NCBI RefSeq assembly: GCF_964273065.1
Contig: NZ_OZ186815.1
Coordinates: 3,906,001-3,970,000, forward strand
Direction of reading: 5' to 3'
From: Nocardiopsis dassonvillei_B
Lineage (GTDB): Bacteria; Actinomycetota; Actinomycetes; Streptosporangiales; Streptosporangiaceae
Length of the DNA: 64,000 nucleotides
The position numbers and the translations under genes are program-made. The notes under the pieces are model-generated. The model was not told the DNA's origin. It saw only the letters and a list, made by a program, of their open reading frames with translations, and ran no database searches. Below, in pieces: positions 49,572-59,523 of this stretch. Positions within the stretch are counted from its first letter, which is position 1. Every line of letters begins with the position of its first letter.

Positions 49572-50282
49572 CTAATCGCCGTCCTCGGCCCGGACGTCGC
49601 CGGTACCGGCGTCCTCGCCGGTGTCCCCGGCGGGTTCGCCGACGACCACGCGGGCCGGGCGCAGGATGCGCTCACCGATCCGGTACCCCGGCTGGAAGAC
49701 CTCCACCACGGTCTGGACCGAGATGTTCGGAACCGGGATCAGGGTCAGCGCCTCGTGCAGGTTCGGGTCGAACTCCTCGCCCTGCTCCGCGAACCGCTCC
49801 AGGCCCAGCTTGGCGACCACGCCCTCCAGGGCCTCGCCCACCGCCTTGAACCCGCCGGTGAGCTCGTCGTGGTCGCGGGCCCGGCCGATGTCGTCCAGGA
49901 TCGGCAGGAGTTCACCGAGGACCTGGGCGGTGGCGACCTCGCGGACGGCCACCCGGTCCCGCTCGACGCGCTTGCGGTAGTTGGAGTACTCCGCCTGCAC
50001 CCGCTTGATGTCGTTGGTGAGCTCCACGACCCGCTCGTCGGCGTTGATCGCCTCCGACACCACCTGCTCGGGGGTGTCCGGGATCTCGATGCCCTCGACG
50101 CCCTCGTCGTCGGTGACGGCCTCGTCGTCCGCGGCCTCCTCCGCGGCCCCGGCGGTCTCCTCCGCCTTCGGCTCGCGCACCTCCCCGGTCTCCGGGTCGA
50201 TACGGCGGTTGTCGCGGATCACCGGACCCTGGCGCTCCTCACCGTCTCCGGTGGTGCCGTTCGTGTTGTCAGACAGCGCCAT
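49572..50282 (-). CDS. grpE: nucleotide exchange factor GrpE
   Basis: A 236-residue protein from ATG 50282. A long acidic disordered N terminus (about 1-85) precedes the coiled coil (ELTNDIKRVQAEYSNYRKRVE) and the beta domain with RFAEQGEEFDPNLHEALTLIP and VVEVFQPGYRIGERILRPARV. It exchanges nucleotide on DnaK. It lies 36 bases after dnaK. Confidence 0.97.
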   Translation of the reverse strand: MALSDNTNGTTGDGEERQGPVIRDNRRIDPETGEVREPKAEETAGAAEEAADDEAVTDDEGVEGIEIPDTPEQVVSEAINADERVVELTNDIKRVQAEYSNYRKRVERDRVAVREVATAQVLGELLPILDDIGRARDHDELTGGFKAVGEALEGVVAKLGLERFAEQGEEFDPNLHEALTLIPVPNISVQTVVEVFQPGYRIGERILRPARVVVGEPAGDTGEDAGTGDVRAEDGD

Positions 50283-50318
50283 CTGGGACGTGCCCTCCTT
50301 CCTCTCGGCCCGAGCGGG

Positions 50319-52169
<1,851 letters not shown>

Positions 52170-52206
52170 GTTGCTTCCTCCGTCAAAGTTGAGTCGTTCG
52201 GGCGTA

Positions 52207-52260
52207 AGTTTGCTTCGTCCGGCGAGGGTTGTCAAGTCAGTTGAGTCGACCAGACTCAAG
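52207..52260 (-). promoter_or_regulatory. dnaK promoter with HspR HAIR operator
   Basis: TTGAGT-CGACCAG-ACTCAA (52241..52259) is the HAIR consensus TTGAGT-N7-ACTCAA. Immediately downstream on the minus strand is TTGACA (52230..52235), then 17 bases and CAAACT as a weak -10. HspR bound here would block the -35. Confidence 0.85.
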
Positions 52261-52511
52261 TTACTTTCTACGACCTGACAACGAGCGACCCTGCGGGGTT
52301 GTTCCCGAGTTCGGCGGCTTTCACGAGGGAGATGACGGAACCCCGGGTGAAGCCGGGGGGATCCTTGACCGGGTCTCGGGGTCGTCCCCGACGGGAACCG
52401 GGGACGGTTCAGGGGTGGTGCGCGCACCACTCCGGAAGCGGGGGGCGGCGACCCCGGAGAGGGGTGCGTGCGACCCCGACGCGGAGGGGGTCGCGGGCCT
52501 AGCTTCGGGAT

Positions 52512-53573
52512 ATGGACGCACACTCCCGCCCGTCGCCCTCCACCACCCTCAACGGAGGCCTGCGGCCCGGCCCCTCCCATCCGTCGCCCTCCACCACCCT
52601 CAACGGAGGCCTGCGGCCCGGCCCCTCCCATCCGTCGCCCTCCACCACCCTCAACGGAGGCCTGCGGCCCGGCCCCTCCCATCCGTCGCCCTCCACCACC
52701 CTCAACGGAGGCCTGCGGCCCGGCCCCTCCCATCCGTCGCCCTCCACCACCCTCAACGGAGGCCTGCGGCCCGGCCCCTCCCATCCGTCGCCCTCCACCG
52801 CCCTCGACGCCACCGCCCCCGGCGGGGGGCCGGAGCGGGGCGCCCTCCCGCCCTCCGCCCCGTACCCGTACTCCGCGCCCCTCCCCAGGGAGGGGCGCGA
52901 GGCGCGCCCCCGCTCCGCGGTCGCGCGGCTGCTCGCCGACACCCGGCACGCCCTCCTCGGCCTGCCCCTCGCCGTGGTCTCGTTCTCCCTGGTCCTCGCG
53001 GGGCTGGCCGCGGGGCTGGGCTCCGCGGTCGCCGGGGTGGGGCTGTTCATCCTGGTGGGCACGCTGTACGCGGCCCGCGGGATCGCCCACGTGGACCGGG
53101 TCCGCATCGCCGACCTCACCGGGGCGCCGGTGCTGCGCGCCCCCTACCGGGAGCCCGCCCCCGGCGCCGGGCCGGTGCGCCGCGCGCTGGCCCCGCTGGG
53201 CTGCGGCCGCAGCTGGCTGGACGCACTGCACGCGCTGGTGCGCTTCCCGGTCTCTCTGGTCGCCTTCGTCGTCACGGTCACGTGGTGGACGGGCGCGCCG
53301 GCCGGCCTGCTCTACCCGCTCTGGGGCTGGTCGCTGTACACCATCCCCGGCTACACCGACGTCGGCTCGCTGCTGTCCTCCGAGCACCCGCTGGTCGCCA
53401 CCACGCTGGTGTACATGGCCGCGGGGGCCCTGTTCCTGGCCACCCTGGTGCCGGTGGTCCGCGCCTGCGCCCAGGCCGAGGCCCTGCTGGGCCGTGCACT
53501 GCTGCTCCTGCCGGAGGACCCCCGGGTGCGCGTGTACACCGCCCCGGCGCCCCGCGACCCCGGCGGCGCCTGA
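52512..53573 (+). CDS. sensor-domain membrane protein with N-terminal 17-residue tandem repeats
   Basis: A 353-residue protein from ATG 52512 (weak ribosome site, possibly leaderless). Residues about 7-91 are five identical copies of PSPSTTLNGGLRPGPSH plus a partial one. The rest is a four-helix putative sensor domain (ALLGLPLAVVSFSLVLAGLAA; VGLFILVGTLYAARGIAHVDR; RFPVSLVAFVVTVTWWTGA; LVYMAAGALFLATLVPVV), as in actinobacterial sensor-domain proteins that precede histidine kinases. No kinase domain is fused here. The repeat tail should be cytoplasmic and disordered. Confidence 0.75.
   Translation: MDAHSRPSPSTTLNGGLRPGPSHPSPSTTLNGGLRPGPSHPSPSTTLNGGLRPGPSHPSPSTTLNGGLRPGPSHPSPSTTLNGGLRPGPSHPSPSTALDATAPGGGPERGALPPSAPYPYSAPLPREGREARPRSAVARLLADTRHALLGLPLAVVSFSLVLAGLAAGLGSAVAGVGLFILVGTLYAARGIAHVDRVRIADLTGAPVLRAPYREPAPGAGPVRRALAPLGCGRSWLDALHALVRFPVSLVAFVVTVTWWTGAPAGLLYPLWGWSLYTIPGYTDVGSLLSSEHPLVATTLVYMAAGALFLATLVPVVRACAQAEALLGRALLLLPEDPRVRVYTAPAPRDPGGA
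52530..52811. repeat. 51-bp tandem repeat, five identical copies plus a partial
   Basis: Units start at 52530, 52581, 52632, 52683 and 52734; the partial one begins at 52785. All five full copies are identical at base level and keep the frame (17 codons). This indicates recent expansion. It is not a CRISPR, as there are no spacers. Confidence 0.95.
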
Positions 53574-53590
53574 AGCCCCGCCCGCGTCCC

Positions 53591-53617
53591 GCGCCCGCCG
53601 GCCCCGTCGGCGGGCGC
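53591..53617 (+). terminator. terminator after the sensor-domain gene
   Basis: GCGCCCGCCG (53591..53600) pairs with CGGCGGGCGC (53608..53617) around a seven-base loop, 18 bases after the stop codon. Confidence 0.6.
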
Positions 53618-53830
53618 TCCCGCGTGCGGGCCGGTGGGATGACCGATGCAGGCGGGCGCGGGGGAGCGGTGGAATGGCGGGTGCGGTGCGGGCCGGGGCC
53701 GCCGCCGCGGTGCGTGTCAAGGGGCGAACAGGGTGGGCCCGCGTGGTTTCGTTGCGGCAGGAGTGACTAGCGTTGCACCTGCGGGGTCACGGCTTCCCGC
53801 AGAGCCGGTGGCCGCCGCATGATTACCCGC

Positions 53831-53838
53831 TAGTAACA
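53831..53838. promoter_or_regulatory. TAGTAACA element upstream of etfD
   Basis: CTAGTAACAT here repeats the half-site of the inverted repeat at 166..187 before the acyl-CoA dehydrogenase gene. The second half is degenerate (TAGTTAGG). It lies about 60 bases before the etfD start, in the only AT-rich patch of this gap. Confidence 0.5.
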
Positions 53839-53899
53839 TAGTTAGGACCGCCGGTGTGTGGCGCACCGGCCGACGCAGCAGGATGGGAGGCCACGGGAG

Positions 53900-56101
53900 A
53901 TGCTGTACCTGACACTGGGCATCATCACCTCGGTCCTCGCCGTGGTCGCCTTCACCATGTTCGGTCTGGCCATCCGCCAGATCGTGCGGACCGTGAACGT
54001 GGGACGACCGGTGGAGGCCGAACGCAAGGGGCCGTTCGGACAACGGTTCACGATGGCGGTCATCGAGATCGTCGGCCACGGCAGGATGCTCAAGCGGCCC
54101 TGGGTGGGTGTGGCCCACTGGTTCGTGATGGTCTCCTTCCCGCTGTTGGTCTTCACGGTCATCGAGGCGCAGGGCGAGGTCTTCGACCCGCACTTCCACC
54201 TGCCGTTCATCCACGACTGGACGATCTACGGCCTGGCCATCGAGTTCATCGCCGGGACCAGCCTCGTCGGCATCCTCGGCCTGACCGCGTACCGGGTGGT
54301 CAACCGCCCGGCGCGCAAGGGCCGCGCGTCGCGGTTCATGCACTCCAAGCAGTGGACCGGCTACTACGTCGAGGCGTACATCATCGGCCTGCTCTTCGCG
54401 ATCTTCGCGATCCGCGGGCTCAAGGTCGCCACGGACACCTTCCCGTTCCCGGTCTGGGCCACCCCGATCTCGCACGCGGTCGGCGCGGTCATGCCCGGCG
54501 AGGCGGCGGTCGCCGACCCCGCGATCGCCCTGGTCGCCGCGTTCAAGCTGATCATCAGCTACGCGTTCTTCATCGTCCTGGCACGCCAGCTCACCATGGG
54601 CGTGGGCTGGCACCGCTTCCTCGCCCCGGTCAACATCTACTTCAAGCGCAACGCGGACGGCTCGCCGACGCTGGGCGCCGCCAAGCAGATGATGAACAAG
54701 GACGGGAGCGCGCCCCTCGACTTCGAGGAGGCCGACCCCGACGAGGACCCGTTCGGCGCGGGCAAGATCGAGGACTTCACCTGGAAGGGCCTCCTCGACT
54801 TCTCCACCTGCACCGAGTGCGGACGCTGCCAGTCCCAGTGCCCCGCCTGGAACACCGGCAAGCCCCTGTCCCCGAAGAAGGTCGTCCTCGACCTCCAGCG
54901 GCACGCCTACGAGAAGGCCCCGTACCTGCTCCAGGGCATCACCGCCGAGACCCTGGCCGAGAAGCCCGACGACAGCCACGCCGGCGTCGACGTCCTCGCC
55001 CTCCTGGAGAAGCCGCTGGTCGGCACCGAGGAGGAGGGCGGTGTCATCCACCCGGACGAGCTGTGGGCCTGCACCAACTGCGGCGCCTGCGTCGAGCAGT
55101 GCCCGGTGGACATCGAGCACATCGACCACATCCTCGACATGCGCCGCTACCAGGTCATGGTCGAGTCCAACTTCCCGTCCGAGGCCAACACGCTCCTGAA
55201 GAACCTGGAGAACAAGGCCAACCCGTGGGGCATGTCCGAGGACAAGCGCATGGACTGGATCGAGGAGCTGGCCTCCCAGGAGAACCCGGTCGAGGTGCAG
55301 GTCGTCGACGACAAGCTCGACGCGGACACCGAGTACCTGTTCTGGGTCGGCTGCGCCGGCGCCCTGGAGGACCGGGCCAAGAAGACCACCAAGGCCATCG
55401 CCGAGCTGCTGGACATCGCGGGCGTCAAGTTCGCCGTCCTGGGCGGCATGGAGGCGTGCACCGGCGACCCGGCCCGCCGCCTGGGCATGGAGTACGTCTT
55501 CCAGATGCTGGCCCAGCAGAACGTCGAGACCCTCAACGAGGCCGGCGTCACGAAGATCGTGGCCAGCTGCCCGCACTGCTTCAACACCCTCGCCAACGAG
55601 TACCCGCAGCTCGGCGGCACCTACGAGGTCGTGCACCACAGCCAGCTGCTGGCCAAGCTGGTGGACGAGGGCAGGCTGACGCCCGTCGAGTCCATCGACG
55701 AGAACATCACCTACCACGACCCCTGCTTCCTGGGCCGCCACAACAAGGTGTACACGCCGCCGCGCGACATCATGGCGAAGGTGCCCGGCGTCAAGACGCA
55801 GGAGATGCACCGCCACAAGGAGCGGGGCTTCTGCTGCGGCGCCGGCGGTGCCCGCATGTGGATGGAGGAGCGGATCGGCAAGCGCATCAACACCGAGCGG
55901 GTGGACGAGGCGCTGACCACCAACCCCGACACCGTGTCCACGGCGTGCCCGTTCTGCCAGGTCATGCTGGGTGACGCGATCAACGAGAAGAAGTCGCAGG
56001 GCGAGGCGAAGGAGACCCTGGAGGTCGTCGACGTCTCCCAGCTGCTGCTGCGCTCGATCAGGGGCGGCGGCCCGCAGGAGGCCGAGTCCGCCGACGCCTA
56101 G
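53900..56101 (+). CDS. etfD: membrane Fe-S oxidoreductase EtfD (electron-transfer-flavoprotein dehydrogenase, HdrDE-like)
   Basis: A 733-residue protein. ATG 53900 has GGGAGG nine bases upstream; an in-frame GTG at 53858 is less likely. The N-terminal ~260 residues form five or six membrane helices of a NarI/HdrE-like cytochrome b unit (AHWFVMVSFPLLVFTVIEA). Two 4Fe-4S motifs follow, CTECGRCQSQCPAW (about 312) and CTNCGACVEQCPVDIEHI (about 393). Two CCG domains have GCAGALEDRA, CPHCFNTLANEYP, CCGAGGARMW and CPFCQVML. Its mycobacterial counterpart (Rv0338c) reoxidises ETF in fatty-acid beta-oxidation. Confidence 0.88.
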   Translation: MLYLTLGIITSVLAVVAFTMFGLAIRQIVRTVNVGRPVEAERKGPFGQRFTMAVIEIVGHGRMLKRPWVGVAHWFVMVSFPLLVFTVIEAQGEVFDPHFHLPFIHDWTIYGLAIEFIAGTSLVGILGLTAYRVVNRPARKGRASRFMHSKQWTGYYVEAYIIGLLFAIFAIRGLKVATDTFPFPVWATPISHAVGAVMPGEAAVADPAIALVAAFKLIISYAFFIVLARQLTMGVGWHRFLAPVNIYFKRNADGSPTLGAAKQMMNKDGSAPLDFEEADPDEDPFGAGKIEDFTWKGLLDFSTCTECGRCQSQCPAWNTGKPLSPKKVVLDLQRHAYEKAPYLLQGITAETLAEKPDDSHAGVDVLALLEKPLVGTEEEGGVIHPDELWACTNCGACVEQCPVDIEHIDHILDMRRYQVMVESNFPSEANTLLKNLENKANPWGMSEDKRMDWIEELASQENPVEVQVVDDKLDADTEYLFWVGCAGALEDRAKKTTKAIAELLDIAGVKFAVLGGMEACTGDPARRLGMEYVFQMLAQQNVETLNEAGVTKIVASCPHCFNTLANEYPQLGGTYEVVHHSQLLAKLVDEGRLTPVESIDENITYHDPCFLGRHNKVYTPPRDIMAKVPGVKTQEMHRHKERGFCCGAGGARMWMEERIGKRINTERVDEALTTNPDTVSTACPFCQVMLGDAINEKKSQGEAKETLEVVDVSQLLLRSIRGGGPQEAESADA

Positions 56102-56164
56102 GGTCTGTTTTTCGAGTGCCGTCCTGTTCCGCGGGGGTGTGTGAGGCGCCGGCGGGGTTCTGCA

Positions 56165-56209
56165 GGCCCGGAGGGGACGTCCGAGGAACGGGGACGTTCC
56201 CTCCGGGCC
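56165..56209 (+). terminator. terminator after etfD
   Basis: An 18-bp stem with one G-T pair (56165..56182 with 56192..56209) starting GGCCCGGAGGG, 64 bases after the stop codon. It separates etfD from the convergent DUF998 gene. Confidence 0.65.
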
Positions 56210-56311
56210 GAGGGTTCCCGCCTTCCAAAGGCGCCGAACGCGGACCGAAGCGGAGCGGAGGTTCGAAAGAACACGGCCTGGTCGTCAGGCGGACCCGGGT
56301 CCCGGGGGCGC

Positions 56312-56977
56312 TCACCGTACGGTGGGCGTCCCCTGCGCTTTCTCGGAGCGGAGCAGCAGCAGGGCCAGCACCGTGGTCCAGGCGAACCCGACCAGCAGGG
56401 ACGCCCGCTGGTAGAGGCCCGCCACGGCGACCAGGTCCGGGTTCTGCTGGAACCCCGCGCCCGCCCACACGAAGCAGGCGAAGAACACGAGTGCTGTGAG
56501 CACCGAGTACCCGGCCACCGCCCAGCGGCGGTCGGCCAGGGCCCGCAGGGCGTAGAGCACGCAGGCCAGCGGCAGCCCGAAGAAGAACAGCGCGGACGCC
56601 GCGTCGTGCAGGACGCCCAGCGGCGTGTAGACCAGCTCGTGGGGGGTGCCCGGCGGGTAGCCGCTGAGCGGGTCGGTGCGGAACAGCCCGGCGCCGACCA
56701 GGCCGATCCCGCACAGGCCCAGCAGCCACGGGACGGGCCCGGAGCGGCCGGTGCGGGCCAGCTCCCGGTGCGCGCCGACCGCGAAGGCCGTGAGCAGGGC
56801 TCCGGTGAGCAGGAAGTTCACCACCTGGACCCCGCCGGCCCCGGTCAGCGCCAGAGAGCTGACCGGATGGCGGGCGAGGGAGTAGTCCGGGCGCAGGAGG
56901 CCCGCCAGGGTGGACACCGCGAGGAAGAGGGGGCCTGCGGCGACCCCGCACCACAGGAGTCCGCGGTTGGGTGACAT
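56312..56977 (-). CDS. DUF998 family membrane protein
   Basis: A 221-residue protein. ATG 56977 is preferred (AAGG six bases upstream) over ATG 56983. It has six hydrophobic helices typical of DUF998, with the signature RPDYSLARHPVSSLALTGAG after helix 1, then FRTDPLSGYPPGTPHELVYTP in the central loop. The function of the family is unknown. It is a single gene. Confidence 0.85.
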   Translation of the reverse strand: MSPNRGLLWCGVAAGPLFLAVSTLAGLLRPDYSLARHPVSSLALTGAGGVQVVNFLLTGALLTAFAVGAHRELARTGRSGPVPWLLGLCGIGLVGAGLFRTDPLSGYPPGTPHELVYTPLGVLHDAASALFFFGLPLACVLYALRALADRRWAVAGYSVLTALVFFACFVWAGAGFQQNPDLVAVAGLYQRASLLVGFAWTTVLALLLLRSEKAQGTPTVR

Positions 56978-57600
56978 GGACATCCTTCGTCGTTGTAGAT
57001 GGGGACCACCTTAGGGTCGGTCCCGTGGTCCGGAAAGCCCGGTCGCGGCCGTCTCCCGGCGGGCGGAGGCGGGCGTCCGTCGCAGGGGGAGATGCCGCGC
57101 GACCGGCATCGGTTGGGCGGTCGGATGGGTGACGTGCGGGAACTCTAAATAACGGTCGGTTTACGGGTCGCCCGTGTACAGGCCCGTATATCCCGAACCG
57201 CGGAAAGGGAGAAAACGCCGCTGCGGATCCTCCGCGTGCCGGGGTTCGGGGCGGTGGGTGCGGGTTTCTGATTATTCCTCCCGCGCCCTTGGGGCTGGGA
57301 AATCACCCATCGGATATTACTTCCTGAGAAAAGACCACCGGGGGCCCCCGAAGAATGGAGTTCGCGCCCCGCGTGCCCCGTTTTTCGTGTAGAACTCTTA
57401 TCAGCACCCCCGAAGGGCGCCGGGCGCCCACCCGGGGTGTTGCCGCCCGCACGCGGTGAGGAAGGGGCGCGTGCGGGCGGCACCCACGCGCCCGGGCCCG
57501 GCCCTGTGACATCTGTCATCGCCGGTCCCGGTGGATTCCCACATCCGATAGGTGACAACGGCGTCTGTGGCCCCGCTCCCGTTTCCGGGAACCTGGATCC
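56978..57600. other. 623-bp intergenic region upstream of the ABC/kinase operon
   Basis: The longest gap in the window and noticeably less GC-rich between about 57140 and 57420. No gene is convincing; a 72-codon frame at 57174..57392 lacks a ribosome site and coding bias. The last part holds TGACA-TC-TGTCA (57507..57518), a likely operator. The long AT-richer segment could be a promoter with a leader RNA. Confidence 0.5.
57507..57518. promoter_or_regulatory. TGACA-N2-TGTCA inverted repeat before the ABC operon
   Basis: A short perfect 5+5 inverted repeat 83 bases before the ABC ATPase start. Size and position suit a NarL/LuxR-type response regulator. Confidence 0.5.
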
Positions 57601-58590
57601 ATGACGACGACGAGCACCGAATCCCTCCCCGACCGCACCGCTCCCGACGGCCCGGCGGTGGTCGTCCGGGACCTCCGCCAGCGCTACGGCACCTTCGAGG
57701 CCGTCAGGGGGATCTCCTTCGAGATCCGGCCCGGCGAGCTGTTCGCCCTGCTGGGCACCAACGGTGCGGGCAAGACCACCACCATCGAGACGCTGGAGGG
57801 GTTCCGCCGTCCCAGCGCGGGGAGCCTGCGGGTGTTCGGCACCGACCCCTACGGCCAGCCCGCCGCCCTGCGCGGCCGCACCGGCGCCGTCCTCCAGGGC
57901 AGCGGCCTGCTGGAGGACCTCACCGTCCGGGAGTCCATCACCCTCGCCCACGACCTGGTCTCCCGGCCCCGCGACCCCGACGAGCTGCTGGAGCTGGTCG
58001 ACCTCACGGACAAGGCGGGGATCCCCGTCCGCCAGCTCTCCGGCGGGCAGAAGCGCCGCCTCATCCTCGCCCAGGCCCTGGTCGCCCGGCCCGAAGTGCT
58101 CTACCTCGACGAACCCACCACCGGCATGGACCCCGAGGCCCGGCACACCACCTGGCGGATCATCTCCGACCTCAAGCGGCAGGGCGTCGCGGTCCTGCTC
58201 ACCACCCACTACCTGGAGGAGGCCGAGCGCCTGGCGGACCGGCTCGCCATCATGCACCACGGCGAGATCCGCGTGGAGGGCACACTGGAGGGCGTCCTGG
58301 CGTCCTGGGGGGACCGGATCACCTTCCGGCTGCCCGAGGAGGTCGGCACCGACGACCTGCCCGAGATCCCCGGAGCCGAGACCGCGGTGCAGACCCGCGA
58401 CGGGCGGCTGTGGGCCACCTACACCGTCGCCGGAGCCGACGTCGACTCGCGGGCGCACCGGGTGGTCGGCGGACTCGTCTCCTGGGCCGCCGAACGCGGG
58501 ACCGTCCTGCGCAACCTCCAGGTCCGCGGAGCCTCCCTGGAGGACGTCTTCCTCCAGGTCGCCGGCGCCACCGGACTCTCCGACTCCTAG
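57601..58590 (+). CDS. ABC transporter ATP-binding protein
   Basis: A 329-residue ATPase from ATG 57601. Walker A GTNGAGKTT, Q-loop region TGAVLQGSGLLEDLTVRES, signature LSGGQKRRLILAQAL and Walker B VLYLDEPTTGMDP are intact. A DrrA-like C-terminal part follows. It is the first gene of an operon with a permease and two histidine kinases, the usual arrangement of stress-induced exporters under DesK-type control. Confidence 0.93.
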   Translation: MTTTSTESLPDRTAPDGPAVVVRDLRQRYGTFEAVRGISFEIRPGELFALLGTNGAGKTTTIETLEGFRRPSAGSLRVFGTDPYGQPAALRGRTGAVLQGSGLLEDLTVRESITLAHDLVSRPRDPDELLELVDLTDKAGIPVRQLSGGQKRRLILAQALVARPEVLYLDEPTTGMDPEARHTTWRIISDLKRQGVAVLLTTHYLEEAERLADRLAIMHHGEIRVEGTLEGVLASWGDRITFRLPEEVGTDDLPEIPGAETAVQTRDGRLWATYTVAGADVDSRAHRVVGGLVSWAAERGTVLRNLQVRGASLEDVFLQVAGATGLSDS

Positions 58591-58624
58591 CCCCCTCCCC
58601 GCCGACATCCCCGGAGCGCACACG

Positions 58625-59458
58625 ATGACCGCCACCGCCGCACCCGCCCGCCCCGCCGCCATGAGCCCGGTACGCCAGGCCCTGCGCCTGGCCCGCACCG
58701 AGTTCACCCTCTTCATCCGCTACAAGACCGCCTGGATGTTCCTGGGCCTGGCGCTGTTCATGTTCGTCGTCCCGATGAACCTGCCCAACGAGCCCGTCCT
58801 GGGCGACATCGGCAGTGCCGACCTCGCCATGATCGCCGCGATGGGCAGCATCGGCCTGATCATCGGCATCGGCCACCCGTCGAACGTGTTCACCGCCCGC
58901 CGCGAGAGCCTCGTCCTCAAGCAGATGCGGGTCAACGGGGTCCCCCAGGGGGCGCTGTTCGGCGCGGTGATCCTGCTGGTGGTCGTCATGTCCCTGCTCA
59001 TCGCCGTGCTGGGCGTCGCCCTCGTCTACGCCAACTCCGGCGCGCTGCCGCGGGACCCGGTCATGCTGGTGCTGGCGGTCACGCTGAGCGCCGTCTCCAT
59101 GAGCTTCCTGGGCCTGTGCGTCTCCCCGATGGCGCGCACCGCCGAATCCGCGCAGATGGCCGCGATGGTGCCGATGATGTTCCTGCTCTTCGCGGGCGGC
59201 AACATCATCCCGACCGCCGCGTTCCCGGACTCGTTCGTCCGGTTCCTGGGCTACCTGCCCTCCACCGCCGCCGGCCAGCTCGCCCAGGCCTCCTACACCG
59301 GCCACGACGTCTTCTCCGGCTACGAGTCCGCCGCCCCGGCCGGGGTCGTCGAGCTGTGGGTCGCCGCCCTGCCCTCGGTCGGGCTGCTGCTCGTGTGGAC
59401 GGTCCTGTTCGCCGTGCTGGCCTTCCGCACCTTCCGCTGGGACCCCCGCCAGAGCTGA
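58625..59458 (+). CDS. ABC-2 type transporter permease
   Basis: A 277-residue membrane protein from ATG 58625, 34 bases after the ATPase. It has six hydrophobic segments (AWMFLGLALFMFVVPMNL; LFGAVILLVVVMSLLIAVLGV; VMLVLAVTLSAVSMSFLGL; MVPMMFLLFAGGNIIPTAAF) with the ABC-2 pattern. It pairs with the preceding ATPase. The substrate is unknown, possibly an antimicrobial or lipid-active compound. Confidence 0.9.
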   Translation: MTATAAPARPAAMSPVRQALRLARTEFTLFIRYKTAWMFLGLALFMFVVPMNLPNEPVLGDIGSADLAMIAAMGSIGLIIGIGHPSNVFTARRESLVLKQMRVNGVPQGALFGAVILLVVVMSLLIAVLGVALVYANSGALPRDPVMLVLAVTLSAVSMSFLGLCVSPMARTAESAQMAAMVPMMFLLFAGGNIIPTAAFPDSFVRFLGYLPSTAAGQLAQASYTGHDVFSGYESAAPAGVVELWVAALPSVGLLLVWTVLFAVLAFRTFRWDPRQS

Positions 59459-59523
59459 CCGGCGGGCACCCGAACCGCCCGCCCCGGACGGGGCGGGCGT
59501 TCCTCGTAAGGGACACTCGAACG

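Noticed and set aside
52241..52259. A CIRCE element for HrcA control of dnaK
   Set aside because: The repeat matches the HAIR consensus for HspR (TTGAGT-N7-ACTCAA), not the CIRCE arms, and hspR is in the operon.
52530..52811. A CRISPR array
   Set aside because: The 51-bp units abut without spacers and are in frame inside a coding region.
53717..55816. A 699-codon minus-strand frame opposite etfD
   Set aside because: It is antisense to an unmistakable Fe-S oxidoreductase and has Val/Gly/Asp-rich shadow composition.
57174..57392. A 72-codon gene in the long intergenic gap
   Set aside because: No ribosome site, no actinomycete codon bias, no hydrophobic or domain pattern, and an opposing frame of similar size overlaps it.
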